Numbered from the stretch's first letter, positions 24,971 to 33,034 are shown. The stretch is 64,000 nt of DNA from JAIBJN01 sp963838795 (GCA_963838795.1 CAWISL010000008.1:62001-126000); one strand, 5' to 3'. The notes: generated by a model from the sequence alone, not told the origin. Numbers and translations are program-made.

Positions 24971-25441
24971 GGGCTCCATCGCGGCCTCGACGGCCTGCTC
25001 CTGGAGCCAGCTCAGGTACGCGAAGAGGGAGAGCTCGTAGGCCTGCGGGTCGCGGGGATCGAGCTCGCGCGCATAGACCTCCTCCGTGACGTCGAGGCGG
25101 GTTCCGAGGGCCAGGCGGAGGTCGGTGAGCGCCCGGAGCCACGCGTCCAGCTCCTGCGCCGTCAGCCGGTCGCGGACGGCGGTCTCGGCCAGCGTGCGGA
25201 GAGCCTCGGACCGGCCCGCCTGGAGCTCGGCGTCCATGAGCCGCCGGTACTCGTCCTCGGCCTCGGTGTCCTCCTCGTAGGCGGTGGGGCGGAGGCGACG
25301 GAGGGCGGGATCGCCCGGGTCGCTCGAGAGGAGCTCGAGGAGCTCGACCGGCAGCCTTCCCAGCAGCTCGCGCTCGCCGTCGGAGAGCCGCAGCCGAAAG
25401 TCGCCCTCGCGAGTGCGCTCGATGGGCTTCGGGAAGAGCAT
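24968..25441 (-). CDS. DUF2017 family protein
   Basis: The protein has 157 residues, mostly helical: MLFPKPIERTREGDFRLRLS, then LLGRLPVELLELLSSDP and a long acidic helical region (YEEDTEAEDEYRRLMDAEL). DUF2017 genes typically follow clpS in actinobacteria, as here, where ATG 25441 shares one base with the clpS stop (TGATG). Function is unknown; a link to ClpS-dependent proteolysis is inferred from neighbourhood. Its stop lies inside the inverted-repeat element. Confidence 0.8.
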   Translation of the reverse strand: MLFPKPIERTREGDFRLRLSDGERELLGRLPVELLELLSSDPGDPALRRLRPTAYEEDTEAEDEYRRLMDAELQAGRSEALRTLAETAVRDRLTAQELDAWLRALTDLRLALGTRLDVTEEVYARELDPRDPQAYELSLFAYLSWLQEQAVEAAMEP

Positions 25442-25743
25442 CAGTCCTGCCGCATCGTCGCCCAGAGACCGTGCGCGTGAAGGCGGGCGACGTCGTGCTC
25501 GGCCTTCTCGCGGGGCCCGCCGGACACGACCGCCTTGCCCTCGTTGTGCACCTGGAGCATGAGCTCGGTCGCCTTCTCCCGGCTGTACCCGAAGAGCTTC
25601 TGGAAGACGAACGTCACGTACGACATCAGGTTGATCGGATCGTTCCAGACGATCACGATCCAGGGCCGCTCCTGCTCCGGCACGTCCTCGCCGACGGGCT
25701 CGTCGAGCTCGACCTCGGCGGGGGAGAGGGTCGCGGGCGCCAT
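25441..25743 (-). CDS. clpS: ATP-dependent Clp protease adaptor ClpS
   Basis: The protein has 100 residues. The ClpS core PWIVIVWNDPINLMSYVTFVFQ, KLFGYSREKATELMLQVHNEGKAVV and REKAEHDVARLHAHGLWAT includes the N-degron pocket residues (NDP motif; the His in VHNEGKA). ClpS binds ClpA/ClpC and delivers proteins with destabilising N-termini. It follows hisIE after 14 bp and is probably the penultimate gene of the his transcript. Confidence 0.92.
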   Translation of the reverse strand: MAPATLSPAEVELDEPVGEDVPEQERPWIVIVWNDPINLMSYVTFVFQKLFGYSREKATELMLQVHNEGKAVVSGGPREKAEHDVARLHAHGLWATMRQD

Positions 25744-25757
25744 GCCCGCATTGTGGC

Positions 25758-26312
25758 CTAGGAGGTCCTGCGGGACCGGCGCTCGAGCTCGGCCTCCACG
25801 GCGGCAGGGTCGAGCCCGCGGGCCGCCAGCGCCACGTAGCTCGCGAACCAGAGGTCGGCGATCTCCGAGACGACGCGGCCGTCGTCCTCCGAGCCCACAG
25901 CGAGCGCCGCTTCGACGCCCTCCTCGCCGAGCTTCTGGGCGACGGCGCCCCGGCCCCCGTCCAGGAGCTTCGCCACGTAGGAGCCCTCGGGCCGAGTCTC
26001 GGCTCGCTCGCGGACGCGGCGCCAGAGCCAGGGCGCGAAGCAGGACGCCGAGCCCGTGTGGCAGGCGGGGCCGTTCGGCCGCACGCGGATGAGGTAGGCG
26101 TCGCCGTCGCAATCGTCGCGGAGCTCCTCCACCGCCAGCGTGTTGCCCGAGGTCTCGCCCTTGCACCAGATCCGGTCGCGGGAGCGGCTGTAGAAATGCG
26201 CCGTCCCGGTCGCGCGCGTGAGTCGCAGCGCCTCGTCGTCCATCCAGGCCAGCATGAGCACGCGCCCCGACTCGACGTCCTGCACGATCGCCGCACGCAG
26301 GTCAGGAGCCAT
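25758..26312 (-). CDS. hisIE: HisIE: phosphoribosyl-AMP cyclohydrolase / phosphoribosyl-ATP pyrophosphatase
   Basis: The protein has 184 residues. The N-terminal HisI domain has VLMLAWMDDEALRLT, HFYSRSRDRIWCKGETSGN, the Asp zinc/magnesium site DDCDGDAYLIRV and CHTG. The C-terminal HisE domain has EGSYVAKLLDGG, AQKLGEEGVEAALAV and EIADLWFASYVAL. It catalyses steps 2 and 3 of histidine synthesis. ATG 26312 overlaps the hisF end by 11 nt. The bifunctional form is one of the two common arrangements. Confidence 0.92.
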   Translation of the reverse strand: MAPDLRAAIVQDVESGRVLMLAWMDDEALRLTRATGTAHFYSRSRDRIWCKGETSGNTLAVEELRDDCDGDAYLIRVRPNGPACHTGSASCFAPWLWRRVRERAETRPEGSYVAKLLDGGRGAVAQKLGEEGVEAALAVGSEDDGRVVSEIADLWFASYVALAARGLDPAAVEAELERRSRRTS

Positions 26313-27045
26313 CTCGGAGCGGCACTCCCCGGCCGCGGAGCTCGTCTCTAAGGCTGGCCAAACGCGCTGGGCGCTCGTGCAGGATCGAGGCCAGGAGCGC
26401 CGCCTGGGCAACCTCCAGCGCCGCGGCGACGTGATCCGCCGAGCCGGCGCCCCCGGAGGCGATCACCGGCACCGACACCGTGCCCGCGACGGCCTCGGTC
26501 AGCGCGAGGTCGTAGCCGTCGCGCGTCCCGTCCGTGTCGATCGAGGTGAGGAGGACCTCGCCGGCGCCGCGCTCCTCGCCCTCGCGGGCCCATTCGGCTG
26601 CCCGTCGGCCGGTCGGAACGCCGCCCGCGTGCGAGCGCACCTCGCCGCCGGTTGCATCGACCGCGAGCACCACCGCCTGCGAGCCAAGACGCTCCGCCAG
26701 CGCGGTCAGGAGCTCGGGCCGCGCCAGCGCGGCCGAGTTCACGCAGACCTTGTCCGCTCCCGCCTCCAGGAGAGCGTCCGCGTCGGCGACCGTGCGGACG
26801 CCGCCGCCCACCGTGAACGGGATCGTCAGCCGCTCCGCAATCCGCCGGACGAGGCCGACGAGGGTTTCCCGCCTCTCGACCGTCGCTGCCACGTCGAGGA
26901 AGACGAGCTCGTCGGCGCCGGCGTCCGAATACGCCGCGCCGAGCTCGACGGGGTCGCCGACGTCACGGAGTCCCCGGAAGCGGACGCCCTTGACGACGCG
27001 GCCGGCCGCCACGTCGAGGCAGGGGATCAGACGCCGGAGAGGCAT
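26302..27045 (-). CDS. hisF: Imidazole glycerol phosphate synthase subunit HisF
   Basis: The protein has 247 residues, a (beta/alpha)8 barrel. Catalytic Asp residues are in LIPCLDVAAGRVVKG (near the N-terminus) and SIDTDGTRDGYDL. Phosphate-binding motifs are FTVGGGVRTVADA and ASGGAGSADHV. It cyclises PRFAR using ammonia delivered by HisH. It overlaps hisH by 19 nt upstream and hisIE by 11 nt downstream. Confidence 0.95.
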   Translation of the reverse strand: MPLRRLIPCLDVAAGRVVKGVRFRGLRDVGDPVELGAAYSDAGADELVFLDVAATVERRETLVGLVRRIAERLTIPFTVGGGVRTVADADALLEAGADKVCVNSAALARPELLTALAERLGSQAVVLAVDATGGEVRSHAGGVPTGRRAAEWAREGEERGAGEVLLTSIDTDGTRDGYDLALTEAVAGTVSVPVIASGGAGSADHVAAALEVAQAALLASILHERPARLASLRDELRGRGVPLRDGS

Positions 27046-27578
27046 CGCTCCAGGAACCGAGCGCCCGCTCGCCCGCTCTTCTCCGGATGGAACTGCACGC
27101 CGACGAAGCTCCCCGACTCCGCCACGGCCACGACGCCCTCCGACATCGCCGTCGCGGCAGGCGTCTGCGCGGCGAACGAATGCGCGAAGTAGAGCTCCTC
27201 GCCTCCCGGGTCGACCCGCGCCCAGCCGATGCGGGGGACGCGCCCCTGGCGGAGCCGTACGGCGTGTCCCGGTAGGAGAGCAAGCCCGCGGACGCCGCCG
27301 TCCTCGTCGGACGACTCGAGCGCCAGCTGGAGGCCCAAGCAGATCCCGAGGGTTGGCCGGCCCGCCGAGACCCGTTCGGCCAGGGCCTCGTCGAGCCCGC
27401 GGGCCACAAGACCGTGCATGGCGGAGCGCGCCGATCCCACGCCGGGGAGAACGGCGAGATCGGCGCGCGCCACCATCTCCGGGTCGCTCGTCGCACCGAC
27501 GTTGGCGCCCAGGCGCTCACAGGCCAGCACGACCGAGCGCACGTTGCCGGCGCCGTACTGACAGACGGCGACCCTCAC
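27027..27578 (-). CDS. hisH: Imidazole glycerol phosphate synthase glutaminase subunit HisH
   Basis: The protein has 183 residues, a class I glutamine amidotransferase. The nucleophile Cys80 lies in GICLGLQL, and the catalytic His-x-Glu in QFHPEKSG. The N-terminus VAVCQYGAGNVRSV and the block LPGVGSARSAM are typical of HisH. GTG 27578 overlaps the hisB stop (GTGA). It supplies ammonia to HisF. Confidence 0.93.
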   Translation of the reverse strand: MRVAVCQYGAGNVRSVVLACERLGANVGATSDPEMVARADLAVLPGVGSARSAMHGLVARGLDEALAERVSAGRPTLGICLGLQLALESSDEDGGVRGLALLPGHAVRLRQGRVPRIGWARVDPGGEELYFAHSFAAQTPAATAMSEGVVAVAESGSFVGVQFHPEKSGRAGARFLERCLSGV

Positions 27579-29104
27579 AGCTTTCCCTTCGTGGACGGCA
27601 CCTCCGCCCCCTCGAGCCGCACGGCCGAGCGGAGCGCCCGCCCGACCGCCTTGAACGCAGCCTCGGCGACGTGGTGTCGGTCCCGCCCGGTCGACTCGAC
27701 GTGGAGGCCGAGACGACCCGCCTGGGAGAGGCTCCGCAGCACGTGCTCGGCAAGCCCCGGGTCGAGCGCGAGCTCGACCTCGGCAGCCGGGCGGCCGCCG
27801 AGGTCGACGGCGGCCCGGGCGAGCGCGTCGTCCATGGGGAGGACGGCGTCGCCGAAACGGGCGATCCCACGCCGGTCCCCGAGCGCCCGATCCAGGGCCT
27901 CGCCGAGCGCGATGGCGGCATCCTCGGCCGTGTGGTGCTCGCCGGTCTCCAGGTCGCCGGCCGCCTCGAGGACGAGGTCGAAGCCCGCGTGGAAGGCGAG
28001 CTGCTCCAGGAGGTGGTCGTAGAGGCCGGCTCCCGTCGCTACGCGGACGCGGCTCGCTCCGTCGAGCGCGAGACGTACCCGCACGCGCGTCTCGGCGGTC
28101 GCTCGCAGGTGGCGGACGCTCCTGCGTCCGGGCTTTGCGACCGGGGCCGGGTGGTCGAGCGCGCGGGCAAGGCCCTCGAGAAGCAGGTCGTCGTCCTCCG
28201 GATCCCTGACGGATGCTCGAATCCCGTCGGGGAAGACGCGCACGACAAGCCCGGAGCGCAGGAGCGCGCCGCCCAGCTCCTCGGGCGCCTCCACCGGGAC
28301 GAAGACGAAGTTCGTCCAGGACGGGAGCGGTTCCAGCCCGAGGGCGCGCAGGCCGCGCGCAAGGCGCTCCCGCTCGTCGACCTGCGCCGAGACGTCGGGC
28401 GGGTCGGCGAGTGCCGCGACGGCCAGCGCGGCGGAAAGGGTCGAGATCGGAGCGGGGGACTGGCGCCGGTTGAGCTCGGCAGCCGTCTCGGTGTCGGCCA
28501 GTGCGTAGCCGACGCGTCCCCCCGCGAGCCCGAAGGCCTTCGAGAGCGTCCGAATGACGACGACGCCCTCGTCGATCCTCTCGGCCGCCGTCTCGCCCGC
28601 GTACTCGTAGTACGCCTCGTCCACCGCCAGCGGCCTCGCGGCGGGGAGATCGCCGAGCGCGCCCGAGGGGTTGTTCGGCCGGCAGCAGAACGTCAGCACG
28701 GGGTCGTCGTCGGCGATCTCCGCGCCGGCGAGGTTCGAGGCGATGCGAAAGAGCGGGTACGTCGGCTCGTCGCTGATCCTCACGTGGTCGCCCGGGCCGG
28801 CGAAGGCCCGCGCGCACAGGAGGATGAGATCGTCGGCGCCCGCTCCCAGGACGACGTTCTCGGGGCCGGTCCCCGAGTAGCGCGCCACGGCCGCCGTCAG
28901 CTCCACGTAGCCGCCGTGGGGGTAGTTCTGCACGTCGGCGAGCGCTGCGGCGAGCGCGCCGGGCCGGGAAGAGGGGAGAGGCCAGGCCGGCACGTTGCCG
29001 TCGAAGCGCACGATCTCGCTCGGGTCGAGGCCAAGGCGGTCGGCCAGCTCGCGCGTCGACGGCGCCCACGAGTACGCGCTGAACTCGGACGGGAGCGCCC
29101 TCAC
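27575..29104 (-). CDS. HisC-HisB fusion: histidinol-phosphate aminotransferase + imidazoleglycerol-phosphate dehydratase
   Basis: The protein has 509 residues. Residues 1 to about 318 are a class I/II aminotransferase with PLP Lys189 (RTLSKAFGLAGGRVGYALA), NPNNP-like CRPNNPSG and a C-terminal Arg. After a short linker, residues about 333-509 are a complete IGP dehydratase with GLYDHLLEQLAFHAGFDL, GEHHTAEDAAIALGEAL (manganese-binding His390/His391, Glu394) and STGRDRHHVAEAAFKAVGRALR. The frame is uninterrupted and both halves keep catalytic residues, so this looks like a genuine bifunctional enzyme for steps 6 and 7. The first position GTG overlaps the hisD stop. HisC is somewhat short (about 320 versus about 350). 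Confidence 0.9.
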   Translation of the reverse strand: MRALPSEFSAYSWAPSTRELADRLGLDPSEIVRFDGNVPAWPLPSSRPGALAAALADVQNYPHGGYVELTAAVARYSGTGPENVVLGAGADDLILLCARAFAGPGDHVRISDEPTYPLFRIASNLAGAEIADDDPVLTFCCRPNNPSGALGDLPAARPLAVDEAYYEYAGETAAERIDEGVVVIRTLSKAFGLAGGRVGYALADTETAAELNRRQSPAPISTLSAALAVAALADPPDVSAQVDERERLARGLRALGLEPLPSWTNFVFVPVEAPEELGGALLRSGLVVRVFPDGIRASVRDPEDDDLLLEGLARALDHPAPVAKPGRRSVRHLRATAETRVRVRLALDGASRVRVATGAGLYDHLLEQLAFHAGFDLVLEAAGDLETGEHHTAEDAAIALGEALDRALGDRRGIARFGDAVLPMDDALARAAVDLGGRPAAEVELALDPGLAEHVLRSLSQAGRLGLHVESTGRDRHHVAEAAFKAVGRALRSAVRLEGAEVPSTKGKL

Positions 29105-30123
29105 CGCCGCACCGCCTCGGCGTGCGCGGGCATGCCCTCGAGCGCGGCGAGCGCCTCCACGACCGGGCGCACCCGCTCGAGGCCCTCGGGGGTGAGGCGC
29201 TGCACGGTCACCGGCTTCAGGAACGCCTCCAGGCCGAGCCCGCCGACCGCCCGGGCCCGGCCGCCGGTGGGGAGGACGTGGTTTCCGCCAGTCGCGTAGT
29301 CCCCGGCGGCGATCGGCGACCAGCGGCCGACGAACACGGCGCCGGCGTTCCGCACGCGCGGCGCCAGCCGCTCGGCGTCCTCGCCGAGGAGGACCAGGTG
29401 CTCGGGGGCGAGCGCCTCCACGCGCGCGAGCGCGCCCTCGAGGTCGCCATCGGCCTCCACGAGCCGGCAGACGGCGTCGGGGCCATGCTCTCTCTGGGCG
29501 GCGAGCTCCAGCTCGGCGACCGCCAGGTCAGCCCCCGCGGAGGCGAGGACGACCACCTCGGACGGCCCGGCGGGGAGGTCGACCGCGACGTCGCGGGAGA
29601 CGGCCAGCTTCGCCTCGCTCACGAACGCGTTTCCGGGGCCGACGATCTTGTCGACCGGCGCGATCGTCTCCGTGCCGTAGGCGAGGGCCGCGATCGCCTG
29701 CGGCCCGCCGACGGCCCAGACCTCCGTCAGGCCCAGGAGCTCGCCGGCCCGCGCCACGATCCCGGCGCCCTCCGGAGGCGTGACGACGGCGATGCGCTCG
29801 ACCCCGGCGACCCGGGCAGGGACCGCGCACATGACGAGCGTCGAGACGAGACGGCGAGGAACGTAGACGCCGACAGAACCAAGCGGCGTCCAGCGGCGCT
29901 CGAGGCGGACTCCGGGAAGGATCTCCGCCGCCAGGTCGGCGGGCCGCTGCAGCTCGTGCCAGCGGCGCACGGCGTCAGCGAGGGCGAGCAGCTCGCGCTC
30001 GGGCAGCTCGCCGGCCGGCTCCGCTCGGGCCGGCTCGACGCCGTCGAGGCGCTCGGACCAGTCGGCGAGCGCGGCGTCTCCGCGCTCGCGCACGTCGGCG
30101 ACGATCGTCGCCACATCGGTCAT
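29101..30123 (-). CDS. hisD: Histidinol dehydrogenase HisD (short form)
   Basis: The protein has 340 residues, against about 430 usually. Present are VRERGDAALADWSERLDG, GSVGVYVPRRLVSTLVMCAVPARVAGV, VGGPQAIAALAYGTETI, VDKIVGPGNAFVSEAKLAV, AGPSEVVVLA, AQREHGPDAV (zinc-site region), APEHLVLLG, and GGNHVLPTGGRARA with FLKPVTVQRL. It lacks the usual N-terminal 40-50 residues and has a shortened middle. It oxidises histidinol to histidine with NAD+. ATG 30123 overlaps the hisG stop (ATGA). Confidence 0.9.
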   Translation of the reverse strand: MTDVATIVADVRERGDAALADWSERLDGVEPARAEPAGELPERELLALADAVRRWHELQRPADLAAEILPGVRLERRWTPLGSVGVYVPRRLVSTLVMCAVPARVAGVERIAVVTPPEGAGIVARAGELLGLTEVWAVGGPQAIAALAYGTETIAPVDKIVGPGNAFVSEAKLAVSRDVAVDLPAGPSEVVVLASAGADLAVAELELAAQREHGPDAVCRLVEADGDLEGALARVEALAPEHLVLLGEDAERLAPRVRNAGAVFVGRWSPIAAGDYATGGNHVLPTGGRARAVGGLGLEAFLKPVTVQRLTPEGLERVRPVVEALAALEGMPAHAEAVRR

Positions 30124-30959
30124 GCCAGCATCCGCTCCACCGGAACGAGCAGGATCGACGTCGCCCGCGCGGCCTCGAGCCGCGGCAGGAGCCGCCACAC
30201 GTCGGCCGCGGGGACAAGCGCGTGCACCGCGACCAGGCCGGGCTCGGCGAGCGGGATCACGCTGGGAGCCGACGAGCCCGGAACGAGCGCGCAGATCTCC
30301 TCGAGCGCGTCCTCGGGCGCGTTCAGCATCAGGTAGCGAGCCTCGCGGGCCGAAACGACGCTGGCCAGGATCGGCCGGAGCCGGAGCGACGCCTGGTCGG
30401 GCTCCTCGGCGGCGACGAGCACGGCCTCCGACGAGAAGAGCGCTCCGAGCGAGCGGAGCCCGTTCGTCCGCAAGGTGTTTCCGCTCGAGACGAGATCGAC
30501 GATGGCGTCCGCGAGGCCGAGCCTCGGCGCGACCTCGACCGAGCCGGTCACGTCGACGAGCTCGACCGAGACCCCTCGTTCCGCGAGCAGGCGCGACGCG
30601 AGCCGCGGATAGACGGTCGCCACCCGCAGCCCGCGCAGCTCGGCGAGCTCGGCGACCGGGGATTCCTGCGGCACGGCAGCTTCCAGCGTGCACCCGCCGA
30701 AGCCGAGGCGCAGGAGCTCGGTCACGCGGGCCCCGCGCTCCGCGACGAGGTCGGCTCCGGTGATCCCGCAGTCGACCACGCCGTCCTGGACGTACTCGGG
30801 AATGTCCGCGGCCCGCACGAGCAGCACCTCCACCGGCGCGTTGCGGCACGGGAACGCGAGCGCGCGCTCGCCAGGCTCCTCCGGCCCGAGACCGGCGTCC
30901 TCGAGCAGGGCGATTGCCGGCTCGCGCAGGCGTCCCTTCGCGGGGAGGGCGATCCTCAG
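30120..30959 (-). CDS. hisG: ATP phosphoribosyltransferase HisG (long form)
   Basis: The protein has about 279 residues. It starts LRIALPAKGRLREPAIALL and has the PRPP/ATP-binding DIPEYVQDGVVDCGITGADL, the phosphate loop DLVSSGNTLRTNGL, and a C-terminal ACT-like regulatory domain (YLMLNAPEDALEEICALVPG), marking the long, histidine-feedback-inhibited form. No ATG, GTG or TTG lies near the conserved N-terminus; CTG 30959 fits and overlaps the upstream yerC stop as CTGA, so I use it. It catalyses the first step of the pathway. Confidence 0.9.
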   Translation of the reverse strand: MRIALPAKGRLREPAIALLEDAGLGPEEPGERALAFPCRNAPVEVLLVRAADIPEYVQDGVVDCGITGADLVAERGARVTELLRLGFGGCTLEAAVPQESPVAELAELRGLRVATVYPRLASRLLAERGVSVELVDVTGSVEVAPRLGLADAIVDLVSSGNTLRTNGLRSLGALFSSEAVLVAAEEPDQASLRLRPILASVVSAREARYLMLNAPEDALEEICALVPGSSAPSVIPLAEPGLVAVHALVPAADVWRLLPRLEAARATSILLVPVERMLA

Positions 30960-31267
30960 GCTGTCGGGGAGAGAAGCGCCCGGCGGTCGAGCGCCGTCCG
31001 GTAGCCGCCCTCCCCGTGGCGGAGCCAGTGCGCCACGCGGGTCACCGTCGTGGTCGACGCGCCCGTTCGCCTGGCGATCTCCTGATACGAAAGCCCCTGG
31101 TCGAGCAGCTTCACCACCTCCCAGCGGTGCGCCATCGCCTCCAGCTCGCTCAGGGTGCAGAGATCCCGCAGGAAGCGCTCCGCTTCCACGGGCCCCTCGA
31201 GGCTCGTGATCGCCTCGAAGAGGTCTTTCATCTCGGCCGTCCGCCATGGGTGTGATCGATCCGTCAT
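30956..31267 (-). CDS. YerC/YecD family TrpR-related regulator
   Basis: The protein has 103 residues. FEAITSLEGPVEAERFLRDLCTLSELEAMAHRW and a helix-turn-helix LLDQGLSYQEIARRTGASTTTVTRVAHWL are the YerC signature (TrpR superfamily). It sits first in the his operon, fused by overlapping stop/start to hisG, and across from hisA. A palindrome at 31286-31297 in front of it is the likely operator. I infer histidine-responsive control of both transcripts; the ligand is unproven. Confidence 0.85.
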   Translation of the reverse strand: MTDRSHPWRTAEMKDLFEAITSLEGPVEAERFLRDLCTLSELEAMAHRWEVVKLLDQGLSYQEIARRTGASTTTVTRVAHWLRHGEGGYRTALDRRALLSPTA

Positions 31268-31275
31268 CGGATGGC

Positions 31276-31299
31276 GTCATATTAGCATGTTAACATGAC
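31276..31299. promoter_or_regulatory. Palindromic operator between yerC-his operon and hisA
   Basis: CATGTTAACATG (31286-31297) is a perfect 12-bp palindrome, framed by GTCAT (31276-31280) and ATGAC (31295-31299). TAACAT inside it (31291-31296) is a -10 candidate exactly 10 nt before hisA ATG 31306, the same spacing as in front of the HxlR gene, so hisA is probably leaderless and occluded when the site is bound. Confidence 0.6.
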
Positions 31300-31305
31300 A
31301 TCGCA

Positions 31306-32019
31306 ATGGCGAAGAGTAGACGCGACGGCTTCCAGCTGATCCCGGCGGTCGACGTCGTCGGAGCCGAGGCGGTGCGACTGCGCCAGGGCGACTTCGAGGC
31401 GGTCGTCGCGCAGGCCGGTGACCCGGCGGACCTCGTCGGCAGTTTCGCGGCGGCGCAGCCGCCGCTCGTGCACGTGGTCGACCTCGACGGCGCTCGGACG
31501 GGACGGATCCGGCCGGAGCTCGTCCGCGAGCTCGTGGCCGCGGCGGCGCCGACGCCCGTCCAGGTTTCCGGGGGAATCCGCTCGTCGGCGGACGCGCAGG
31601 CGCTCCTGGATGCCGGCGCGGCGCGGGTCGTCGTCGGGACGGCTGCGCTCGACTCGCCGGCCGCGCTCGCGGAGCTCGCCTCGACGCTCGAGGAACGGCT
31701 CGTCGTCGCGGTCGACGCCCGCGAAGGGCGCGTGGCCGTGGCCGGTTGGAGCCGGATGACGGAGCTCTCCCCCGACGAGTTCGCCGAGCGGTGCGCCGAG
31801 GCAGGCGTGCGGCGCCTGCTCTGCACGGCGATCGAGCGCGACGGCACGATGGCTGGCCCCGACCTCGCGCTGCTCGCGCGCGTGCGCGAGCGCTCCGGGC
31901 TCCCCGTTCTCGCGGCCGGGGGCGTCCGCAGGGAGGACGACCTCGACGAGCTCGCCTCTCTCGGGCTCGAGGGCGCCGTCGTCGGTCGCGCGCTCCTCGA
32001 GGGGACGATCACGCTCTAG
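31306..32019 (+). CDS. hisA: ProFAR isomerase HisA
   Basis: The protein has 237 residues, a (beta/alpha)8 barrel. The general base Asp is in LIPAVDVVGAEAVRLRQGDF and the second Asp/Thr site in TAIERDGTMAGPDL. Phosphate loops are VSGGIRSSADA and AAGGVRREDDL. It isomerises ProFAR to PRFAR (step 4). It could also act as a HisA/TrpF bifunctional PriA; whether trpF exists elsewhere cannot be seen. It is separated from the operon and divergent from it. Confidence 0.92.
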   Translation: MAKSRRDGFQLIPAVDVVGAEAVRLRQGDFEAVVAQAGDPADLVGSFAAAQPPLVHVVDLDGARTGRIRPELVRELVAAAAPTPVQVSGGIRSSADAQALLDAGAARVVVGTAALDSPAALAELASTLEERLVVAVDAREGRVAVAGWSRMTELSPDEFAERCAEAGVRRLLCTAIERDGTMAGPDLALLARVRERSGLPVLAAGGVRREDDLDELASLGLEGAVVGRALLEGTITL

Positions 32020-32072
32020 GAGGCTTTGGCGGAACGTCGCTCGGCACAGCCTACGTTCGTCAAAGTCTCCTA
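32017..32072. repeat. Small inverted-repeat element (MITE-like), short copy
   Basis: TAGGAGGCTTTGGCGGAAC at the left and GTTCGTCAAAGTCTCCTA at the right form a near-perfect inverted repeat. Compared with the copy at 24802-24970 (reverse complement), the middle is mostly deleted. It starts in the hisA stop codon and ends against the stop of the convergent ATP-grasp gene, so it probably serves as a bidirectional terminator. Confidence 0.65.
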
Positions 32073-32963
32073 CTAGGAGCGTGAGGACGTTCGGGTGTAG
32101 GCGGCCGGGCGCTCCGCCGGCTCCGGAAGAAGCAGAGCGATCAGCACCGCTTCGAACACGTCCTGGCCGTCGAGGGAGTACACGGCGGTGAACTCAGGTG
32201 CGCCGTTCACCTCGAGGACCGCGAGGCTTCCGTCGGGCCGGGGGATGAGGTCGACGCCCGCCAGGTCGGCGCCCGTTGCTGCCGCGGCGGCGACGGCCAG
32301 CTCGCACTCCCCCGGCTGAGGCGTCAGGGGTCGTCGCACGGCGCCCAGCGCGACGTTCGTTCGCCACTCCCCGGGAGCGGCCACCCTGCGAACGGCTCCG
32401 ACGACGCGGCCGCCGGCGACCAGGAGGCGCAGGTCGTATCCGGCCGGCGGGACCAGCTCCTGGATCAGCGCCCCCTGACGGCGGAACCAGGCCATCTTCC
32501 GCAGCCGTCCGAGCAGGGAGCCGAGCGCGTCCGGCTCATCGCAGCGATAGACGTGCTCGCCGCGGCTCCCGAAGCGCGGCTTGACCGCGATCGGGTAGCG
32601 AAGGCGCGAGACGTCGCGGCGGCTCGAGGAGGCGCTCAGGTAGGCGGTTTCGGGATGAGGCAAGCCGGCGCGGGCGAGGCGCAGTGCGGTCACGAGCTTG
32701 TCGTGGCAGGCCAGCATCGCGTCGGGGCCGTTCAGGACGGTGATCCCCCGCGCGCGCAGTCCCCGGAGCTTGGCCACGCCCGGCTCGACTCCGTCGAGCG
32801 ACGGCCTCACGTCCAGACGGGAGAGGACGAGATCGCCGTGCGTGGCCCTCCTGGCGGCCTCCGGAGGCGTGACCACGGCCGTCTCCAGTTCGATCCTGCG
32901 GCCCGTTGCGGCGAGGCAGACGGCGACCGGCGCGTTTCGCCACGCGACGAGGAGGAGTCTCAT
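32073..32963 (-). CDS. ATP-grasp ligase, RimK/LysX-like
   Basis: The protein has 296 residues. An N-terminal pre-ATP-grasp domain (MRLLLVAWRNAPVAVCLAATG) leads to NGPDAMLACHDKLVTALRLARAGLPHPET, the ATP loop YPIAVKPRFGSRGEHVYRC, QELVPPAGYDLRLLVAGGRVVGAVRRV, and the metal site DLIPRPDGSLAVLEVNGAPEF. This is the pattern of enzymes adding Glu or other amino acids to protein or carrier C-termini. The acceptor is unknown. ATG 32963 has GGAGGAG close upstream on its strand; a longer frame upstream is not protein-like. Confidence 0.85.
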   Translation of the reverse strand: MRLLLVAWRNAPVAVCLAATGRRIELETAVVTPPEAARRATHGDLVLSRLDVRPSLDGVEPGVAKLRGLRARGITVLNGPDAMLACHDKLVTALRLARAGLPHPETAYLSASSSRRDVSRLRYPIAVKPRFGSRGEHVYRCDEPDALGSLLGRLRKMAWFRRQGALIQELVPPAGYDLRLLVAGGRVVGAVRRVAAPGEWRTNVALGAVRRPLTPQPGECELAVAAAAATGADLAGVDLIPRPDGSLAVLEVNGAPEFTAVYSLDGQDVFEAVLIALLLPEPAERPAAYTRTSSRS

Positions 32964-33034
32964 CGCCTCGATCCTGCGGGTGGACGGCGTGTCCAGGCGG
33001 GGAAGATCTGGTGAGGAAGCGGCCGGAGAGGCCG

